A stretch of DNA of 64,000 nt from Pisaster brevispinus (GCA_023634235.1 JAMKCF010000016.1:7229866-7293865); one strand, 5' to 3'. Positions 48,000 through 60,411 are shown, counted from the stretch's first letter. Numbers and translations: made by a program. The notes: generated from the letters alone by a model not told the origin.

Positions 48000-50136
48000 T
48001 CAGAGACGCTTATATTAGTTGATTGATAGTTTACGTACATAAACAGTGTGACGTGCGTCGATGCATAGTAACAAGTGTCTCTATCAATTAGCCTTATAAG
48101 GAATCGATCACCTTTGACCCCGCCAAAGCGCAAAAAATCACATTCAACATACACATTGATTGTTGTCTTTAGGTTATAACATTATTACTTGGGAATCTGT
48201 TCTGTTAAAAAAAATGTTTAGACTTTGTTTATAACTTCCCCGTGAAACTGGAGAGGTGAAATCTGATAGTTACGTCCGACGGTTGAGATAATTCAATGGA
48301 TTTAACGGCAAATAAACGATTCCTCATCTGCACGTATGTCCCCAGATCATCAGGTGTTCTCATCTGGCGATCAATTTACAAATCCGTTGCCAGGGAAACA
48401 GTTGCGTCAGTCAAATTCTTTATCCATTTGGATGAAGAGGAGTTATAAGACGGAACGTGTGGATGCGCTCGGGAAACCCCAAAATCGGCGCTGCACTTTG
48501 TTGTGTGGAGAAATGAGCGTGAAGTCCAAAAGTGTCCCAACTTAAAGGCGCCCAGTTTCTTTATTTCCGAATCCCCCCCCCCACTCTGATGAGCACCTTG
48601 TTTTTGCTGCACGTAAATGATGACGTATGCATTGCTACGAGCGACGTTACACTTTCATTTGACATTTTCATTTTTCAGTTTTTGGTTCTACTGTCGAAAC
48701 AAGCGGACAATGCTAGCTCTCTTGGGATATCACTGAGCATAACCAAGGCCCTTGCTGACGGTATTTGCGTCAAGCTATATAGACAATTTCGCTGAACATG
48801 ATTGTTACGTTTTATTTGTTATAACTATTTGTTTATTTAGGCCTATTCCTATTCATTTATTTATTTATTTTTGTAGAATTTTTGTTATGATATGTTTTAT
48901 CATTTTCGAGGTGGCTATTTCATGTATCGAACCATAATGCATTGTTTCCATCTTTGCACTGTTTAAATCTCACGTGGGCGGGGAAAGAGGGGGGAGAGTT
49001 CTGAACGGCAAGGGGGGGGGGGGGTCTTGCCCCTTGCCCCCGACCCCTACGCCACTGATGGGTCGTAAAATTGAAGACAAAAACATAACAAAATGGCATG
49101 ACACAGTGTTGAGAGTGTTTTTGTCTAGCAAAGTTTGTTCTAACTATAAAACAACAAGATGATGATTTTTCAATAGGCAAGTGCGCTGCGCATGCAGAGA
49201 ACTAAACTGCAATCTATTGGGGGGGGGGCTAAGGTCAAGTTCAGTTTAGCAACCGCACTCGTTTTCTAATGATAGAGTAATTATGAAATAACAAGTCTCT
49301 GTGTAGTTAAATCTCGCATTAAAAAATGGTGTGGAAAATGCCATAGATACTATTTCCTCTCCAGTGCGAAATTTGTTAACATCCAAAACCCTTAATGACG
49401 CCAAAAGTTTACAATTTATATGGCATGTACATTGTACATTAATAGTTTGTGTGTATACAGGGAGACTGTTTCAATCTGTTCTGAATTTCCGTATTTATTC
49501 AATAAAACGGAATTGAATTTGACCTATTGACCAACACAAAACGCCTGTCTGTGTGGAGTGTTTAAAACAAAGTTTACCCATAAATGTAGACATCCAATGA
49601 CGTCATGTTTTAAATTTCACTATTGGGGCCTGTTATGAAGAAGTCACAATGTTAACGTGACTGGGGTTAAAGACTCATTTTTTTTTTTCGTAATGACTCC
49701 CTAATGAGAGCACCACAAAACCGAAATTGACCCAATAGTGTACAGCGTCTCTTTAATGTAAATTATATGTACTCAGACTACGATGTTTGGAGACCAAACA
49801 CAAGGGAGATGTTAATGTAATAATTATAAAGAGATGGTAAATGCCCATTTGCGATCAATGCTTGTCATAATCGTAAGGCTTGGATGACATGGCGCTGTGT
49901 ATGGCTGTCGTTATTTATTGTCGGAATTGAAAGCATACAATGCAGCTTGCAGTGTAAAGTTCCACTACGTGTATATATAACCATTTACAATGCATTTCGG
50001 ATTGATCCCGTCCGGTAATTGCTTCTTTTTAGTGGTGGTTGAATTGGATGCGATGTCCAATTAGTAGCCCGAGATAATGAGATCTAATACGATCCACGTC
50101 GTCATGTTTCAACTTGCTCCCCCACTTTCTCACTTC

Positions 50137-50140
<4 letters not shown>
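48000..50140. other. Intergenic, no gene recognised
   Basis: Mixed-composition DNA with long G-runs (about 49,012; 49,219) and a CRE TGACGTCA near 49,600. No exon or element is supported. Confidence 0.45.

Positions 50141-50167
<27 letters not shown>
50141..50167. repeat. Poly-T tract (27 nt)
   Basis: Uninterrupted T run; it could be the A-tail of a minus-strand retroelement, but no body is recognisable to its right. Confidence 0.9.
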
Positions 50168-50439
50168 GAAAAGTGTACATATTCCAGTTGAATGAGCTTG
50201 TGTTGATCTCGTTCTACCTTCGCCTGTAGACCTACACCAGCTTTTTGGTGGAAAGGTTAGATTTGAATTCGGAACAAATGAAAAGTTGCATCATTTTAGG
50301 GTGATCCCTTGGCTGCCGCTTCCCACAGGTTGTATTGTAAACTTGGGTATGATTCATGGCTGTTACGGCAGGTTGGATGACTTCTGAGTGGCACCCCATG
50401 ACAGAGATATTGACAAATAGGAAGATCGCCATCACAGTG

Positions 50440-50530
50440 TTAGAAAGCTCCCTGATGGGGCACCGAAGTGGAGGTCGCAGATTCAAGTTTCCGTCCAGTC
50501 AAATTTTCAATATTCACCAACCAGCCCCCC
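50440..50530 (+). mobile_element. Fragment of the same tRNA-derived SINE family
   Basis: TGGAGGTCGCAGATTCAAGT followed by TTCCGTCCAGTCAAATTTTC matches the B-box half and body junction of the 17.7-kb SINE. The A-box half is decayed. Confidence 0.5.
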
Positions 50531-50564
50531 CTCCCCCGAAAAAAATCAATGAAAAAATAAATGA

Positions 50565-50695
50565 CAACAATTAATACATAAATAAATAAATAAAGAGATA
50601 AATAAACAATTAAATATATAAATTAATACATTAATAATTAAATAAATAAATAAATATACATAAAAATAAGCTAATAAATAAATAATTAATGATCA
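50565..50695. repeat. AATA/TAAA-rich low-complexity tract
   Basis: About 130 nt of ATAAATAA-type tetranucleotide repeats with interruptions, located just right of the SINE fragment at 50,440. It may be that element's expanded tail. Confidence 0.8.
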
Positions 50696-50699
50696 TAAA

Positions 50700-50960
50700 A
50701 CGGACTTGGCGAGTAGCACTGCAGCTGCTGATTTGTAGATAAACGGTTGTGTGAGAAGATTCCCTTCGAAGTAATATGGTTTGGATAATTTTTCAGCCAA
50801 ACATTTGAATCTGAGATTGATTTTTGAGGGTTAGTGTCCATTCGCGAATGCTGCAGCCAGAGATGCGGTTGGTACCGGCATCGTCACCTCGCAAAATGTG
50901 GATTTGACGTTCTTGTAACAACACCGTGACAGATGTGGTCTGTTTCCCCAGTAATAGAGT
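50700..50960 (-). repeat. Dispersed repeat copy (GCACTGCAGCTGCTGAT family)
   Basis: GAGTAGCACTGCAGCTGCTG, TGTGTGAGAAGATTCCCTTC and GAAGTAATATGGTTT match the 14.1-kb copy. The remainder is diverged. Confidence 0.5.
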
Positions 50961-51459
50961 AGACAACTCAGCTTAAACTTTCACTTGTGACTCAGTATTT
51001 GTCTTTCTTTACTCTGTCGTCAAAGAAAAATATATAAATCAATGCAAATCTATTACCCTACATTTAACTAGCACAACCATCCAGTTATTTTCCTTGATAG
51101 ACTCCCAATCTTCTCCATGTAGCTTTTCTGCCAGACCTTGATTATTTCACTTGAATACTAGTTTAATGACCAACCCCCACGATGATATGCTCAAGGAATT
51201 TTTCTCTACAAACAACACAGACAGCAACAAATTGGTTGTTAGTGCTCTTTATACAATTACTAATTTCTGGAATATCTTTATCTCAACGTCACCAAGCCAA
51301 AAACAGATGTGAGTTAATTCTATACATTCTTCCACGAAGAATAGTGCAACATTCTCTACCAAATTGTTTTTTTTTCCCGCGCGCTGGACAACAGTTCCTT
51401 TTGAAATGTACGCCAACCAGAAGCCAAACAGCTACCATCAATGGATAAACAATTAGATA

Positions 51460-51610
51460 AACCTTTATCATGGTGCGGCCACCTTGATTTTCTCCCATTG
51501 AAATCAGTGTAACCAAACCGAGGCTGGAAAGAGAAATAGTCTGGTTCCGTTTTCTACAATGAATGTTTTTAGTCACTTGCATGGTATTGGATACAAAGGA
51601 CTAACATGAC
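51460..51610. repeat. GTGCGGCCACCTTGATTTTC repeat, related copy at 52,305
   Basis: GTGCGGCCACCTTGATTTTC then TCCCATTGAA here, and GTGCGGCCATTTTGGTTTGC then TCCCATTCAA at 52,314, share order and spacing. AAGAGAAATAGTCTGGTTCC corresponds to the ACGGAAATAACAGTCTGGGC stretch of the other copy. Confidence 0.45.
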
Positions 51611-52164
51611 CAAGATGGCGGCAGTCATGACATTGATAAAGGTAAATTTCATTGTAAGATAAAGCATAATCCCTATTTTTTTGTTTTATGGGACAATGGC
51701 GGAACATGCAGACAGGCGTGCAGTTTTGCAGGTGGATCCATTTTGAGAGCTGCAAACTCCCAGCCGGGCCACCTGAGCTTCAACGGCGAGGAGGCGCACT
51801 GACGAGGGAACCATCTGCGCTGCAAATGGCCCATCACTCCCGTCTCACGTTAACTGGTCTTGAGTCGGCGCATTAACTTCGCGCTGAAGGGCCAATCTCC
51901 CGGGACGCAACAAGCTGGTTCTAGTTCTTGTACCCGCAGGCAAATCAACAGCCGTGACTGCTAGACCAGGTGTTTCCTTGGTGATAAAAACAGGTGGTTT
52001 CGCTCTGCAGCACCAGCAATCCTATACACAGTTTTAGGTGAAGAGTCGGTTTTGTCTAGCACCCTTCCAGCCCCAGCCCCAACCCACCCCCTTCCCCTTA
52101 GTTTAACTGGAGATCGGCTCCCAGCAGACTTACCGGTATTGAGCATCGAGCAACCCCAAGATAC

Positions 52165-52290
52165 AGGACAGTGACCAATTTCACGAAGAGCTAAGATTAA
52201 TCTTAACTGTGTATCAATCTTAGTTGCTAAGCAAGGTGTGATGTTACAATACACATTACTATGGTGATATTAACAACTCATCTGCAAAAG
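52165..52290 (-). mobile_element. Truncated minus-strand relative of the 60.6-kb MITE-like element
   Basis: On the minus strand, GATGAGTTGTTAATATCACC followed by a CATAGTAATGTG-type core and AGCTCTTCGTGAAATTGG parallels the order found at 60,640-60,745. Only the terminus near 52,170 is retained; the other TIR is missing. Confidence 0.5.
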
Positions 52291-52304
52291 ATGTTGCCGC
52301 ACAT

Positions 52305-52420
52305 TTATCAGAGTGCGGCCATTTTGGTTTGCTCCCATTCAATCCAACTAAACTCCTCCCTCTATGATGGAACCAAAGAGAGGCTAATAAACGGAAATAA
52401 CAGTCTGGGCCCGATGAAAC
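52305..52420. repeat. Second copy of the GTGCGGCCAnnTTG repeat
   Basis: See the 51.46-kb copy. It lies directly beside the truncated MITE relative at 52,165-52,290. Confidence 0.45.
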
Positions 52421-52945
52421 AAAGTTAGTGTAGAACATAAGAACAACAAATGTCACTGTCTACGTAGGGAACCAGACAGCGATGGCGGTGGTCTGTATTT
52501 GCTGTAATCCACATGCACTGTAGTTACACCACAGCAAAGTATGGTAAGATCCCCATTCGAGCAATGCTTTATGCTTATAAAAAAAGAAAGTACACAACAA
52601 ATATTTTGAAGTTTGTAAGCCTCTTGAAATCAAGACTCCCCTTTTCTTTTCAGATGTTGGTTGGATATAATGTTTAAGCTTTACGCCAAGCAAAATGAAT
52701 GACGTAAGAATGCAATGAACACGCAAGCGAAATACGCTTAAGCTAAGTAAGTTTGTCAGCTAGTAAGCAGGAAAATGTGCTTACCTTTTACTTGCTCTAT
52801 GGAATGGGCCGCTGATTTGATTACATTGTCACAGGTTGGTCAGATGGCACTAAAACTATAAATAGATGATAACAAAAGGACGTCCAGAGACCAATATTGT
52901 AATAAATCTTCAATATGAAAACTTTTAGGTTGATACCAGCCAGAG

Positions 52946-53110
52946 GTGTGTATGGAGAGAATTGCAACATGGGGAGGGGGGGCACCAGTTTCCTTTGGTC
53001 ACGTGGTTTATGGACGCCATTTTCGGTTCAAATGTAGCACAACCCAATGTGCAGTCAGTACAGTTGTAGTCCGTGCGTTTTGGGGATCAAAAATGGCTTC
53101 TCCTCGGATG
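52946..53110 (+). repeat. Dispersed repeat, inverse-oriented sister of 4,470-4,770
   Basis: GGTCACGTGGTTTATGGACG, CCATTTTCGGTTCAAATGTA and GCACAACCCAATGTGCAG match the minus strand of the 4.5-kb copy. The 135-codon ORF over it is not otherwise supported. Confidence 0.5.
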
Positions 53111-53417
53111 TTGTCACAACAGCTCATAATATACCAGCCCATGAGTAGGCCCCAATTTTTCTTGGACAATATTTGTCAGAAAACAGAGCCATTGAAGGAA
53201 ACTGTCCCAAAACACTCAATTGCAAAATGTCAAAAAACACGCATTAACCTGCTTAACATTCCTGATGACGAGTGTAAGTTTTCTCGTGCCCTCCCCAGCG
53301 CCAAGCCCGAAACAATATTTTCTGACGTATTGAATTTTTATTTGATTTTGTAGGTTTTTTTCTGTGCATCTCAAGGAAAATTCTCGTGAATCTGCTCACT
53401 GATAATAACTTGGGTCT

Positions 53418-53720
53418 TAAAGGCAAAGTATACCTTTGGTTTTTGGAACCGATCAATTAATCCTATATTAATGTAAACATATACGATGAAACTAACCCGT
53501 GTAAAAATCATTGTGGTAAAGTTTTTTTTAATTTTTTTATTTTTAGATCACCGAATTCCCGGAGTGGTTATGAGTGGAAAAAGAAACCGTAATTAATTGG
53601 AATACCTAAAACCATATTCATTTGAAGTCACTGTTTCTCATGTTTTTCACTGTCAACACTTTCAGAGCTTCTCACCAAGTAAGTTTTTACATTTTTGTTT
53701 ATGACTATTAGTATTAATGT
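53418..53720 (+). repeat. Dispersed repeat copy of the TTAAAGGCA..CTTGGTAAGAAG family
   Basis: TTAAAGGCAAAGTATACCTT, AACCCGTGTAAAAATC, GAAGTCACTGTTTCTCATGT and GAGCTTCTCACCAAGTAAGT follow the family order seen at 22.8 and 56.6 kb. Confidence 0.55.
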
Positions 53721-55613
53721 TTGGAGTGAAAAAGTTGATTGTCTATTAACAGAACGAACAAGTCACAGTCCATGCAAGATCAGGTGGGAAATGGCAATAT
53801 TCTTACGGGACGGGGTTGAGGTATAGATGCAGAAAAGTTGAGGCAAGTCCCCCGTGGACCGCCTTTCTTTTTCTTCTTTTCCAGAGTGCAGCAACGGGGG
53901 TGAATCGAGTCCAGTCCCCGGTGCAGAATTATTATAAGCAGCATCCGCACACAGTCGTTTTGGGAAGCGCTCGGCTCTTTCTTGATATGTGCTTGTTATT
54001 ATCACATCTGTGGACAATCAACGGAAGTAAAATTTTAACCAATTTGGCCCATTATATTTTGTTTTGACCTGCCTGCGCGTCACTTAACGACCCGACAAAT
54101 CAACTCTTATGTGACTTAAGGCGTAATTTCTTTTCAGCTGATAGCATCAGTTTTTTCTTCTCTTACGTCGTTAACAATAGGGACTCGAAATTGATTTACC
54201 ATGCAAGGTATAATATGATCATCATTTTGGACGTAGCACGGTGAACTTGTGTTGCCTTGTCAGTCTTGTACAACTTCTGTTTTTCTTTTATTTGATCAGT
54301 GCGCATAATAAATTCCCTCTTATATAAGAGAATATGAAATAATCAAGCCTATACTCGTATACGCTTCTTGTTCCTTCCCACGTTACTTTCTCGTCGCTGC
54401 TCCATCATTAACTCGTCAGCCAACGCGTACCGCCACAGTTCTAGCATCTCTTGAATGCAACAGCTTCTTGATTTTCGCACAAGCAGCCTGCTTTAGTAAC
54501 ATTCCCAAACACAAAATAGCAAGCTGCATCGTGATTACACGCATATAGGTATGACCCCCACCCCACCCCCAACCCCCCCCCAAAAAAACAAAAAAACAAC
54601 AAAACAAAAAAAACCACAACAACAACGACAACAACCCACAAACAAACAAACAAACAAATAAAAAAACGCACAAGCTGATTTTGGTTGTTACAATCCAAGT
54701 TAAGGACAATTTATTTACATTTTCATGCTGGAAATTGTATTTTGCTTTTTTCCTCCGCTATTTTCTCCTGACTCACACAGCGGATGAGTCCAAACTTTCA
54801 CAGGTTTCATGTGTGTACATTAGTTGATCACACCAAACACGAACACTGTCTGGGGCAACTATTTTGTTAGCTCTACAAATCCCGTACTCATTAAGGATAT
54901 GGGAGATGGTATGGTTTACCACAATCCCAAACCAATATTGATCCTCCACATGCTCAACCCTCAGACATTTCAGTTTAATATTTAAGTTAAGTTGCAAGAT
55001 GAAACGATGTGGTACTCTCATGGACTTGAATTTTTTAACAACAAACTACAGACAGCATATGCTCAGCCGCTCATTTTGAACGAGTCAATAAATCATACAT
55101 GCCACGACAAAAAAACATAGTACAATACACATTGTCTCGTTTTGCTTTGTCCAAAGAAAAACACATTAGGAATAATTTTCGTTGACCCGTTTTCCCTCCG
55201 ACTGATGGAAGTGACGGCTGGCGGGCTTCACGTTCCCAGGAGCCCGGGCAGAGTAAGACAAAAGCCCCTTTGAGATCCTAAATGTTATCGATATAATCTA
55301 CAATTTCGAGAGGGTCAGACCTAAATATTAGCACCTAATTCGATTAGAGCCACACTACACCCAAAGTCGAATCGCAGAAGACTTGACGAAAGTTATATTT
55401 TGAAGGACTTTGATTGGGTGCGTGTGTGTGTGTGCTGCGATTTGAGATAATGGAACTTCGATAATCGCCGGTACACTTATCCAGATTTATTTGGTACATC
55501 AATTTAGACTACCGAAACCAAAAGCAGCACAATTAAATATTTTCCTTTAGTTATAACACATTATACACACATTGCTTAAAATGCATCGCTGGAGAGATGG
55601 ATACATGTGATTT

Positions 55614-55719
55614 CCGACACCCCTTGTTCCGACAACCTTGGTGACGTATTTTCCTTACCCAAACCCTAACCCTAACCCCAGCGAATGAATCACATGCTGT
55701 TGTCTGATAGGGGTGTCGG
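55614..55719. mobile_element. 106-bp foldback element with a telomere-like core
   Basis: The left end CCGACACCCCTTGTTCCGAC (continuing AAC) and the right end GTTGTCTGATAGGGGTGTCG (continuing G) are inverted repeats of about 22 bp. The core at about 55,658-55,680 reads CCCAAACCCTAACCCTAACC. No coding capacity. Confidence 0.75.
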
Positions 55720-56094
55720 TGTACAATAGAGCAGTAACCGTACATGTAGGTAGGCCCTTTATACAGTGCAGCAGGAGGGGACCTGACATCATCAGGATCC
55801 CCCGGTTGGGTGAAGGGGCCAGTTGGAAAGCACCAATGAGAGCCCCAAATTACAAACAAAAAAACACAACACGTCATTCAGGTTGATTGCACCTTACTAT
55901 AAGTTTTTTTTACGCCGGAATATATCAGACTAAAATCACTACCAAGGCGGTTGGGTTAGTTTCAGCGCCAACTTTGCATCAACAAAGGTTCACAAGAAGA
56001 CGTCATACAGAAGCTTGAGTGACTGACCATCCGCGTCCCGATGGACTACGCAAGAAAGATATACTTTTTGGGAGGCTTACTATTATAGCAGCTG

Positions 56095-56430
56095 AGAAGC
56101 TGAATTGCGAAGGACGCTGAGCTGCAACGTGTTCGAGTCGCAGGCGTGCAGGGGTGCCTTTTGGCATGAAGCCTCTCTCAGATTCAAACTTTTGGGTGAA
56201 AATTAAGTACACCATACCTTGACCAAACAATGACCAAGGAGCACAGACAGAGATCGAAACTTTTTTCTTTTTTTTCGGAGGGAGGAAAACCAGAGTGCCC
56301 GGAGAAAAACCCCATAGTGGCATAGCGGGAAAACCAATTATGCACAATTCTACTCAAATTGTTCCTTAGCCAGGAATCGAACCAGTGCAGTAGTGGTGAG
56401 AGGCAAGTGCCTTAGGCACTATGATAAAGA
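56095..56430 (-). mobile_element. tRNA-headed SINE on the minus strand
   Basis: On the minus strand, GCACTTGCCTCTCACCACTA is followed by a perfect B box GGTTCGATTCC (about 56,373-56,383). A body then contains TTTCTCCGGGCACTCTGGTT and TTCCTCCC and continues to about 56,180. The CTCCGGGnACTCnGGTTTTCCTCC motif is common in widely conserved invertebrate SINEs (recalled, not searched). The A-box half is weak. Confidence 0.55.
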
Positions 56431-56539
56431 TGTCTTTCAGAGTTTTCATATAGCATTTTAAAAAAAAGAACTAATGTGCATGAAAAATTATAATCAAAAA
56501 TGTGGATGGCCACTTTGAGCTTCCGTACAAAAGTGACAC

Positions 56540-56930
56540 TCACCATTTACCGGGGTATATTTTTGGTAATTGTCAAAGACCAGTATCCTCACTTGGTGTA
56601 TCCCAACATATGCATTACATAACAAACCTGTGAAAATTTGAGCTCAATTGGTCATCAAAATTGCAAGGAAATAATTAAAGAAAAAACACCATTGTTGCAT
56701 AGAATTTTTCTTTTCAGATGCCTGAGAAAGGCTTCATGCCTGAAGCCATTCTCAGATTCAAACTTTTTTGTGAAAATTATCTCTTTCTCTGAAAATATAT
56801 TATTTCAAAGGAGGTAGTTTCTAACAATGTTTTGTAACAGCAACAGCTCTCCAGTGCTCCTTACCAAGTAAATTTTTGTAGTCAATAACCTGTGGAGTAA
56901 TTACCAAAAAAGCACCATGCCTTTAAGATA
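56540..56930. repeat. Near-complete dispersed repeat with inverted ends
   Basis: It starts TATTTTTGGTAATTGTCAAA and ends GGAGTAATTACCAAAAA, an inverted pair. Internal blocks are CCAGTATCCTCACTTGGTGT, ACCTGTGAAAATTTGAGCTC, CTTTCTCTGAAAATATATTA and CAACAGCTCTCCAGTGCTCC. The family includes the 1.05, 14.1, 22.8, 50.7 and 53.4 kb copies. The inverted ends mark it as a non-autonomous TIR element. Confidence 0.65.
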
Positions 56931-57394
56931 AATGTCGATGCAAGTTGCGTCTTGAAGGTCAACCTACGGCTCAAGAATCGTACACGTGGCAATCATACAC
57001 TGACTCAAGTGGTTGTTATTAATGCCTTGTACATTCTCATTCATTAAGATGATTAGACTGCGGTGCCTAATGATCGACCTGGAAGACGAAACAGTCCTTA
57101 GCCCAAGTTAATCATTACGTAAGTTGAAACAGGTTAGAACGACTTGGCATAACAACATGATTGGAATTCCTCATTGACATAACAACATGGTGGGTTAGCT
57201 CTACTTTATGATGTAAGACCCTGTCCGAATTAAGCGATTTCGTCTATGGCTCTGAGTAGCTGTTGGCTACGAAGACATTGTTGTTGGAGAGTAGGGCTGT
57301 TTTTGGCCATTCCCGAAGCCAGTAAAGCGGACGCGGCCGAACGCTGATGAGAAAGGTACTCTGGGTACTTGAGTACAAACCAGATGTGACGTCG

Positions 57395-57790
57395 TCGTCA
57401 TCATCATCCCCACCAACACCATCCCCATCATTATCACCCGTCACCGTCACCGTCACCATCCCCATCAACATCAACATCACCATCACCATCACCTTCCCAA
57501 TCCCCATCACCATCCTCATCCCCCATCCCTATCCCCACCCCATCACCATAACCTTCCCCATCACCATCCCCATCACCATTACCTTCCCCATTACCATTAC
57601 CATTACCATCACCATCACCCTCCCCATCCCCATCCCAATCCCCATCACCAACAACATCCCCCTCCCCATCCCCACCACTTTCCCCAACCCAACCCCATCA
57701 CCATCACCATCCAAATCCCCACATCCCCATCACCAACACCACCCCATCACCATCCCCATCACCATCATCATCACCAAAGCTCTTCGAACC
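57395..57790. repeat. CCATCA/CCCCAT microsatellite-minisatellite block (about 400 bp)
   Basis: Strand-asymmetric C/A/T array built from CCATCACCATCC, CCCCATCACC and CCTTCCCCATTACC variants with almost no G on the plus strand. It generates long ORFs (ITITITFPI-like on plus, GMVMVMVMG-like on minus) that are not genes. Confidence 0.9.
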
Positions 57791-57859
57791 CAGCCACCCT
57801 CAAAACATTTGAATGTAAATTTTAACAACATCCCAGTCCTGTGTATAAATTAGGCTTGT

Positions 57860-58570
57860 TATAAACATGGATATTTGAATGTAGCACATCGTATTAATCT
57901 CCTCGGGGAAGATAATAATGTGCATCTTAAGTGATCGTGTACAAAGTTTACTCATCGATTATTGTTAAGACTGTTTTGGCTATTCATCTCATGAGTGTTC
58001 AGGTCAAGGAGCGCGTCTGCAGGAACATCCCCCGTCTGATCCGCAAGAGATCCACGCTACTTGTAAACAAGTTTCAAGGTAGTGACTGCACGCTTATAAG
58101 TCATATTTCCACCCACGCTGGGGTTAGATTTGTATTAATTAACCAATGAATATTAACTTGCACAGTGCAGGTGTATAGAGCCACTTTTAATACGGTTTTA
58201 ATTCCCTCAAGAGTTGGATCAATATTGTCCGGAATCTTCCGTCGTGATTTGGACTCGAACAGGGTCTACAAACAAATACACAGAAGTGGTGGGGCTATCG
58301 AGAGCTACATTGTGGGTGGTTTATTTAGGTATAGGAACTGTACGTGTAGTTTTGGTTTGACATTGTGTGGGGTTTAACCCCAGATTGATTTTAACGCGAA
58401 TGATTACAGAAAGTGGGCGATGGAAAACCAAATGGGAAAAGCTCACAGTATCGCTTTATAACGATGTCTGCGTTATTGAAGGGGGGGGGGGGTGGCGGGG
58501 TTGAAACCCACGTTTTAAAAGGTATAATACTATATTGGTTTCGGTGAAGAATGAATTCATTCTCATCATC
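57860..58570. other. Intergenic, nothing recognised
   Basis: Short plus-strand ORFs at 57,931 and 58,165 have no domain. A G-run lies near 58,482. Confidence 0.4.
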
Positions 58571-58574
58571 TAGT

Positions 58575-58770
58575 GTTCAGAATTGACCCGGATTCCGGCC
58601 CCCGGCCCCCGTGGGGCCTGACCCGTGTCTGGCTGAGTGTATGACCCGGTATCTGTGTCAAAATGACCCGTAAATGGGTTTAAACTCACGCAGAAGCCGA
58701 GTTCAAATCCCATTCTTAACCCCTTTCCGGGGGTCAGCCAGACGCAGAACTGGGTCACCCAAAAGCAACC
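58575..58770. repeat. GC-rich inverted-repeat segment
   Basis: TGACCCGTGTCTGGCTGA (about 58,619-58,636) and TCAGCCAGACGCAGAACTGG..GTCA (about 58,734-58,760) are inverted. ATGACCCG recurs at 58,641 and 58,663. It stands out as a GC-rich island in AT-rich DNA. Confidence 0.5.
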
Positions 58771-59375
58771 GTAAGTGTTGAACACACGTAATGCAAAAGG
58801 TACATTACAAATAACTATGAATGAAATCCATAAATCGGAATGACACTGTGCACTTTTGTCCACACTTTAAAAGGGTTAGCTCATGCGAAAGACACGTGCT
58901 TCACGGACAAATGGAAACCAAGTGGCTATTCCATAGATATTGTCGTTATTGTGACGTCATATCTCCTTTTAGTTACCCCCCCCCCCCCGGCCACTTTGCA
59001 CTGTTCGGTTCACGTCGTTCTCAGAAAGCGAAGCGGAATCATAATTTCTGCCTGTGGGGGAATTCCCCTCCGAATTCGACTAAGCACAAATTGTATAACA
59101 CACAAAAAATGTGGGTTTTGTGTCTTCTGTGTTTGCGGCCTAGTAAGTAGGATTTTTTAGTCTCAGTGGCGGTTATGGTTTGTTGTTCTTGATTGCAACT
59201 TTCATGTTTAAAGTAATCCAGAATTTTCAAATTTTGAAAATGTAATAATTTAAGATGGATACGATGTAAACATTTGACTATTAATAGTGAAAACAGATAC
59301 AATCATATAAAGTATACCCCCCCGCAAAAATATAATATATAAAAAGCAGAAAAAAACGAAAAAAACCATTAACAC

Positions 59376-59376
59376 T

Positions 59377-59407
<31 letters not shown>
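59376..59407. repeat. (CAA)n microsatellite
   Basis: About ten CAA units in intergenic DNA. Confidence 0.9.
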
Positions 59408-59824
59408 AAACGAACAAATAATAAGGTTATCAAAAGTTAGAACTTGTCTTTGGTTTTATTACCGTGGAGTAGATACTAGCGGTGGGGGGGGGGGGGGCTT
59501 TTTAAGTCTGAATCTTTCCATGATATGTCTCTAGCTAATTGGTTATACCCAGAGGTTAGGGGATTGGCGTGGGCTACTAAGCTCGGGATTGAGGGGACTT
59601 CTCGTGATTTCCTTCACTTCCGCGGAGTCGTTCGACAGGAGACTGAAGAGTGCAGGGTTCGCCCTAAACTTATTAATTCAGTGACTTATGGTCAGTGTGG
59701 CCAGTTAGCTTATCATTTCAATGGTCCCCCAGCTTTTTTTCAATGGTCTATATTTAAGGTTTCCTTCCATAATTGATAGGGACTTGTAATTTGAAGTAAC
59801 TTTGAACAATCAGTGAATTAGATG

Positions 59825-59955
59825 TTAGCAGTGGGTTGCAATAAACTAGCCAGTCGGACTAGATGGACATAATTTGTACTGGTCCTCTTGCGTTTTAACT
59901 GGTATTTGGCCAGCGGACCTAGTCTTGACTGGCGACGCTAGTTTTTGTATTTTCA
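59825..59955 (+). repeat. Dispersed ACTGGTATTTGGCCAGCGGACC repeat, relative of 14,930-15,130
   Basis: GTTTTAACTGGTATTTGGCC, AGCGGACC and AACTAGCCAGTCGGACTAG are shared in style and order with the 14.9-kb copy. Confidence 0.4.
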
Positions 59956-60396
59956 GAGGGGATGCAACATCGACTGGCTCGGAGGGACTGGGCAAGTCTA
60001 CGATTCTGAATCAAAACTAGTTTCGATAAATACAAATACGTCTGCTTTCTCGTTTTGCGATATCGGCGAGAACGTTCGTTGTTAATCGAGAGTAGAAGAA
60101 CACTGGAGTGTTTGAGGTGAATGGTCTCAATAATACAGAGGGATTCAGAGGCTTCAGTGTAGAGTGCACGAATTCTGAAATCTACTCCACGGTAGTAAGC
60201 AAGTTCTGCAACAAGAACAATCGGAACAATCTACACAACAAAGTAGGCTCATACACACGGCGTTACCACAGACCAAATAGACATTGGTACCTCACCATGC
60301 AACGCCTCAAAACATGTTATTACCCAAAGTAAATACATTGTAGTGAGTCAATCCTTCGACGCAAAATGACATGCGTCTTATATCATACTGTACAAA

Positions 60397-60411
60397 TCAA
60401 GATGGCGGCTT
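60397..60411 (+). other. Possible first coding exon: ATGGCGGCTTCAAG then a GTGAGC donor
   Basis: AAG before the ATG gives an A at -3, GCG follows, and the codons MAAS plus two bases end at a consensus GTGAGC. This is the typical look of a metazoan first coding exon, but no downstream exon could be joined to it. It is reported only as a candidate. Confidence 0.15.

Noticed and set aside
52946..53353. 135-codon plus-strand ORF as a gene
   Set aside because: Its first half is a dispersed repeat shared with 4.5-4.8 kb, and no domain or splice evidence supports the rest.
54773..55021. 82-codon minus-strand ORF with balanced composition
   Set aside because: It reads somewhat protein-like (HVEDQYWFGIVV), but I recognise no family and see no flanking exons; chance cannot be excluded.
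55658..55680. CCCTAACCCTAA as an interstitial telomere or chromosome-end fusion
   Set aside because: Only two to three units, and they lie inside a short inverted-repeat element; there is no extended telomeric array.
56360..56430. A functional tRNA gene on the minus strand
   Set aside because: The B box is perfect but the rest does not fold as a tRNA, and the sequence runs on into a SINE-type body.
57347..57853. 168-codon plus-strand ORF and a matching minus-strand ORF
   Set aside because: Both are translations of the CCATCA-type microsatellite; the ITITIT and MVMVMV patterns are repeat artefacts.
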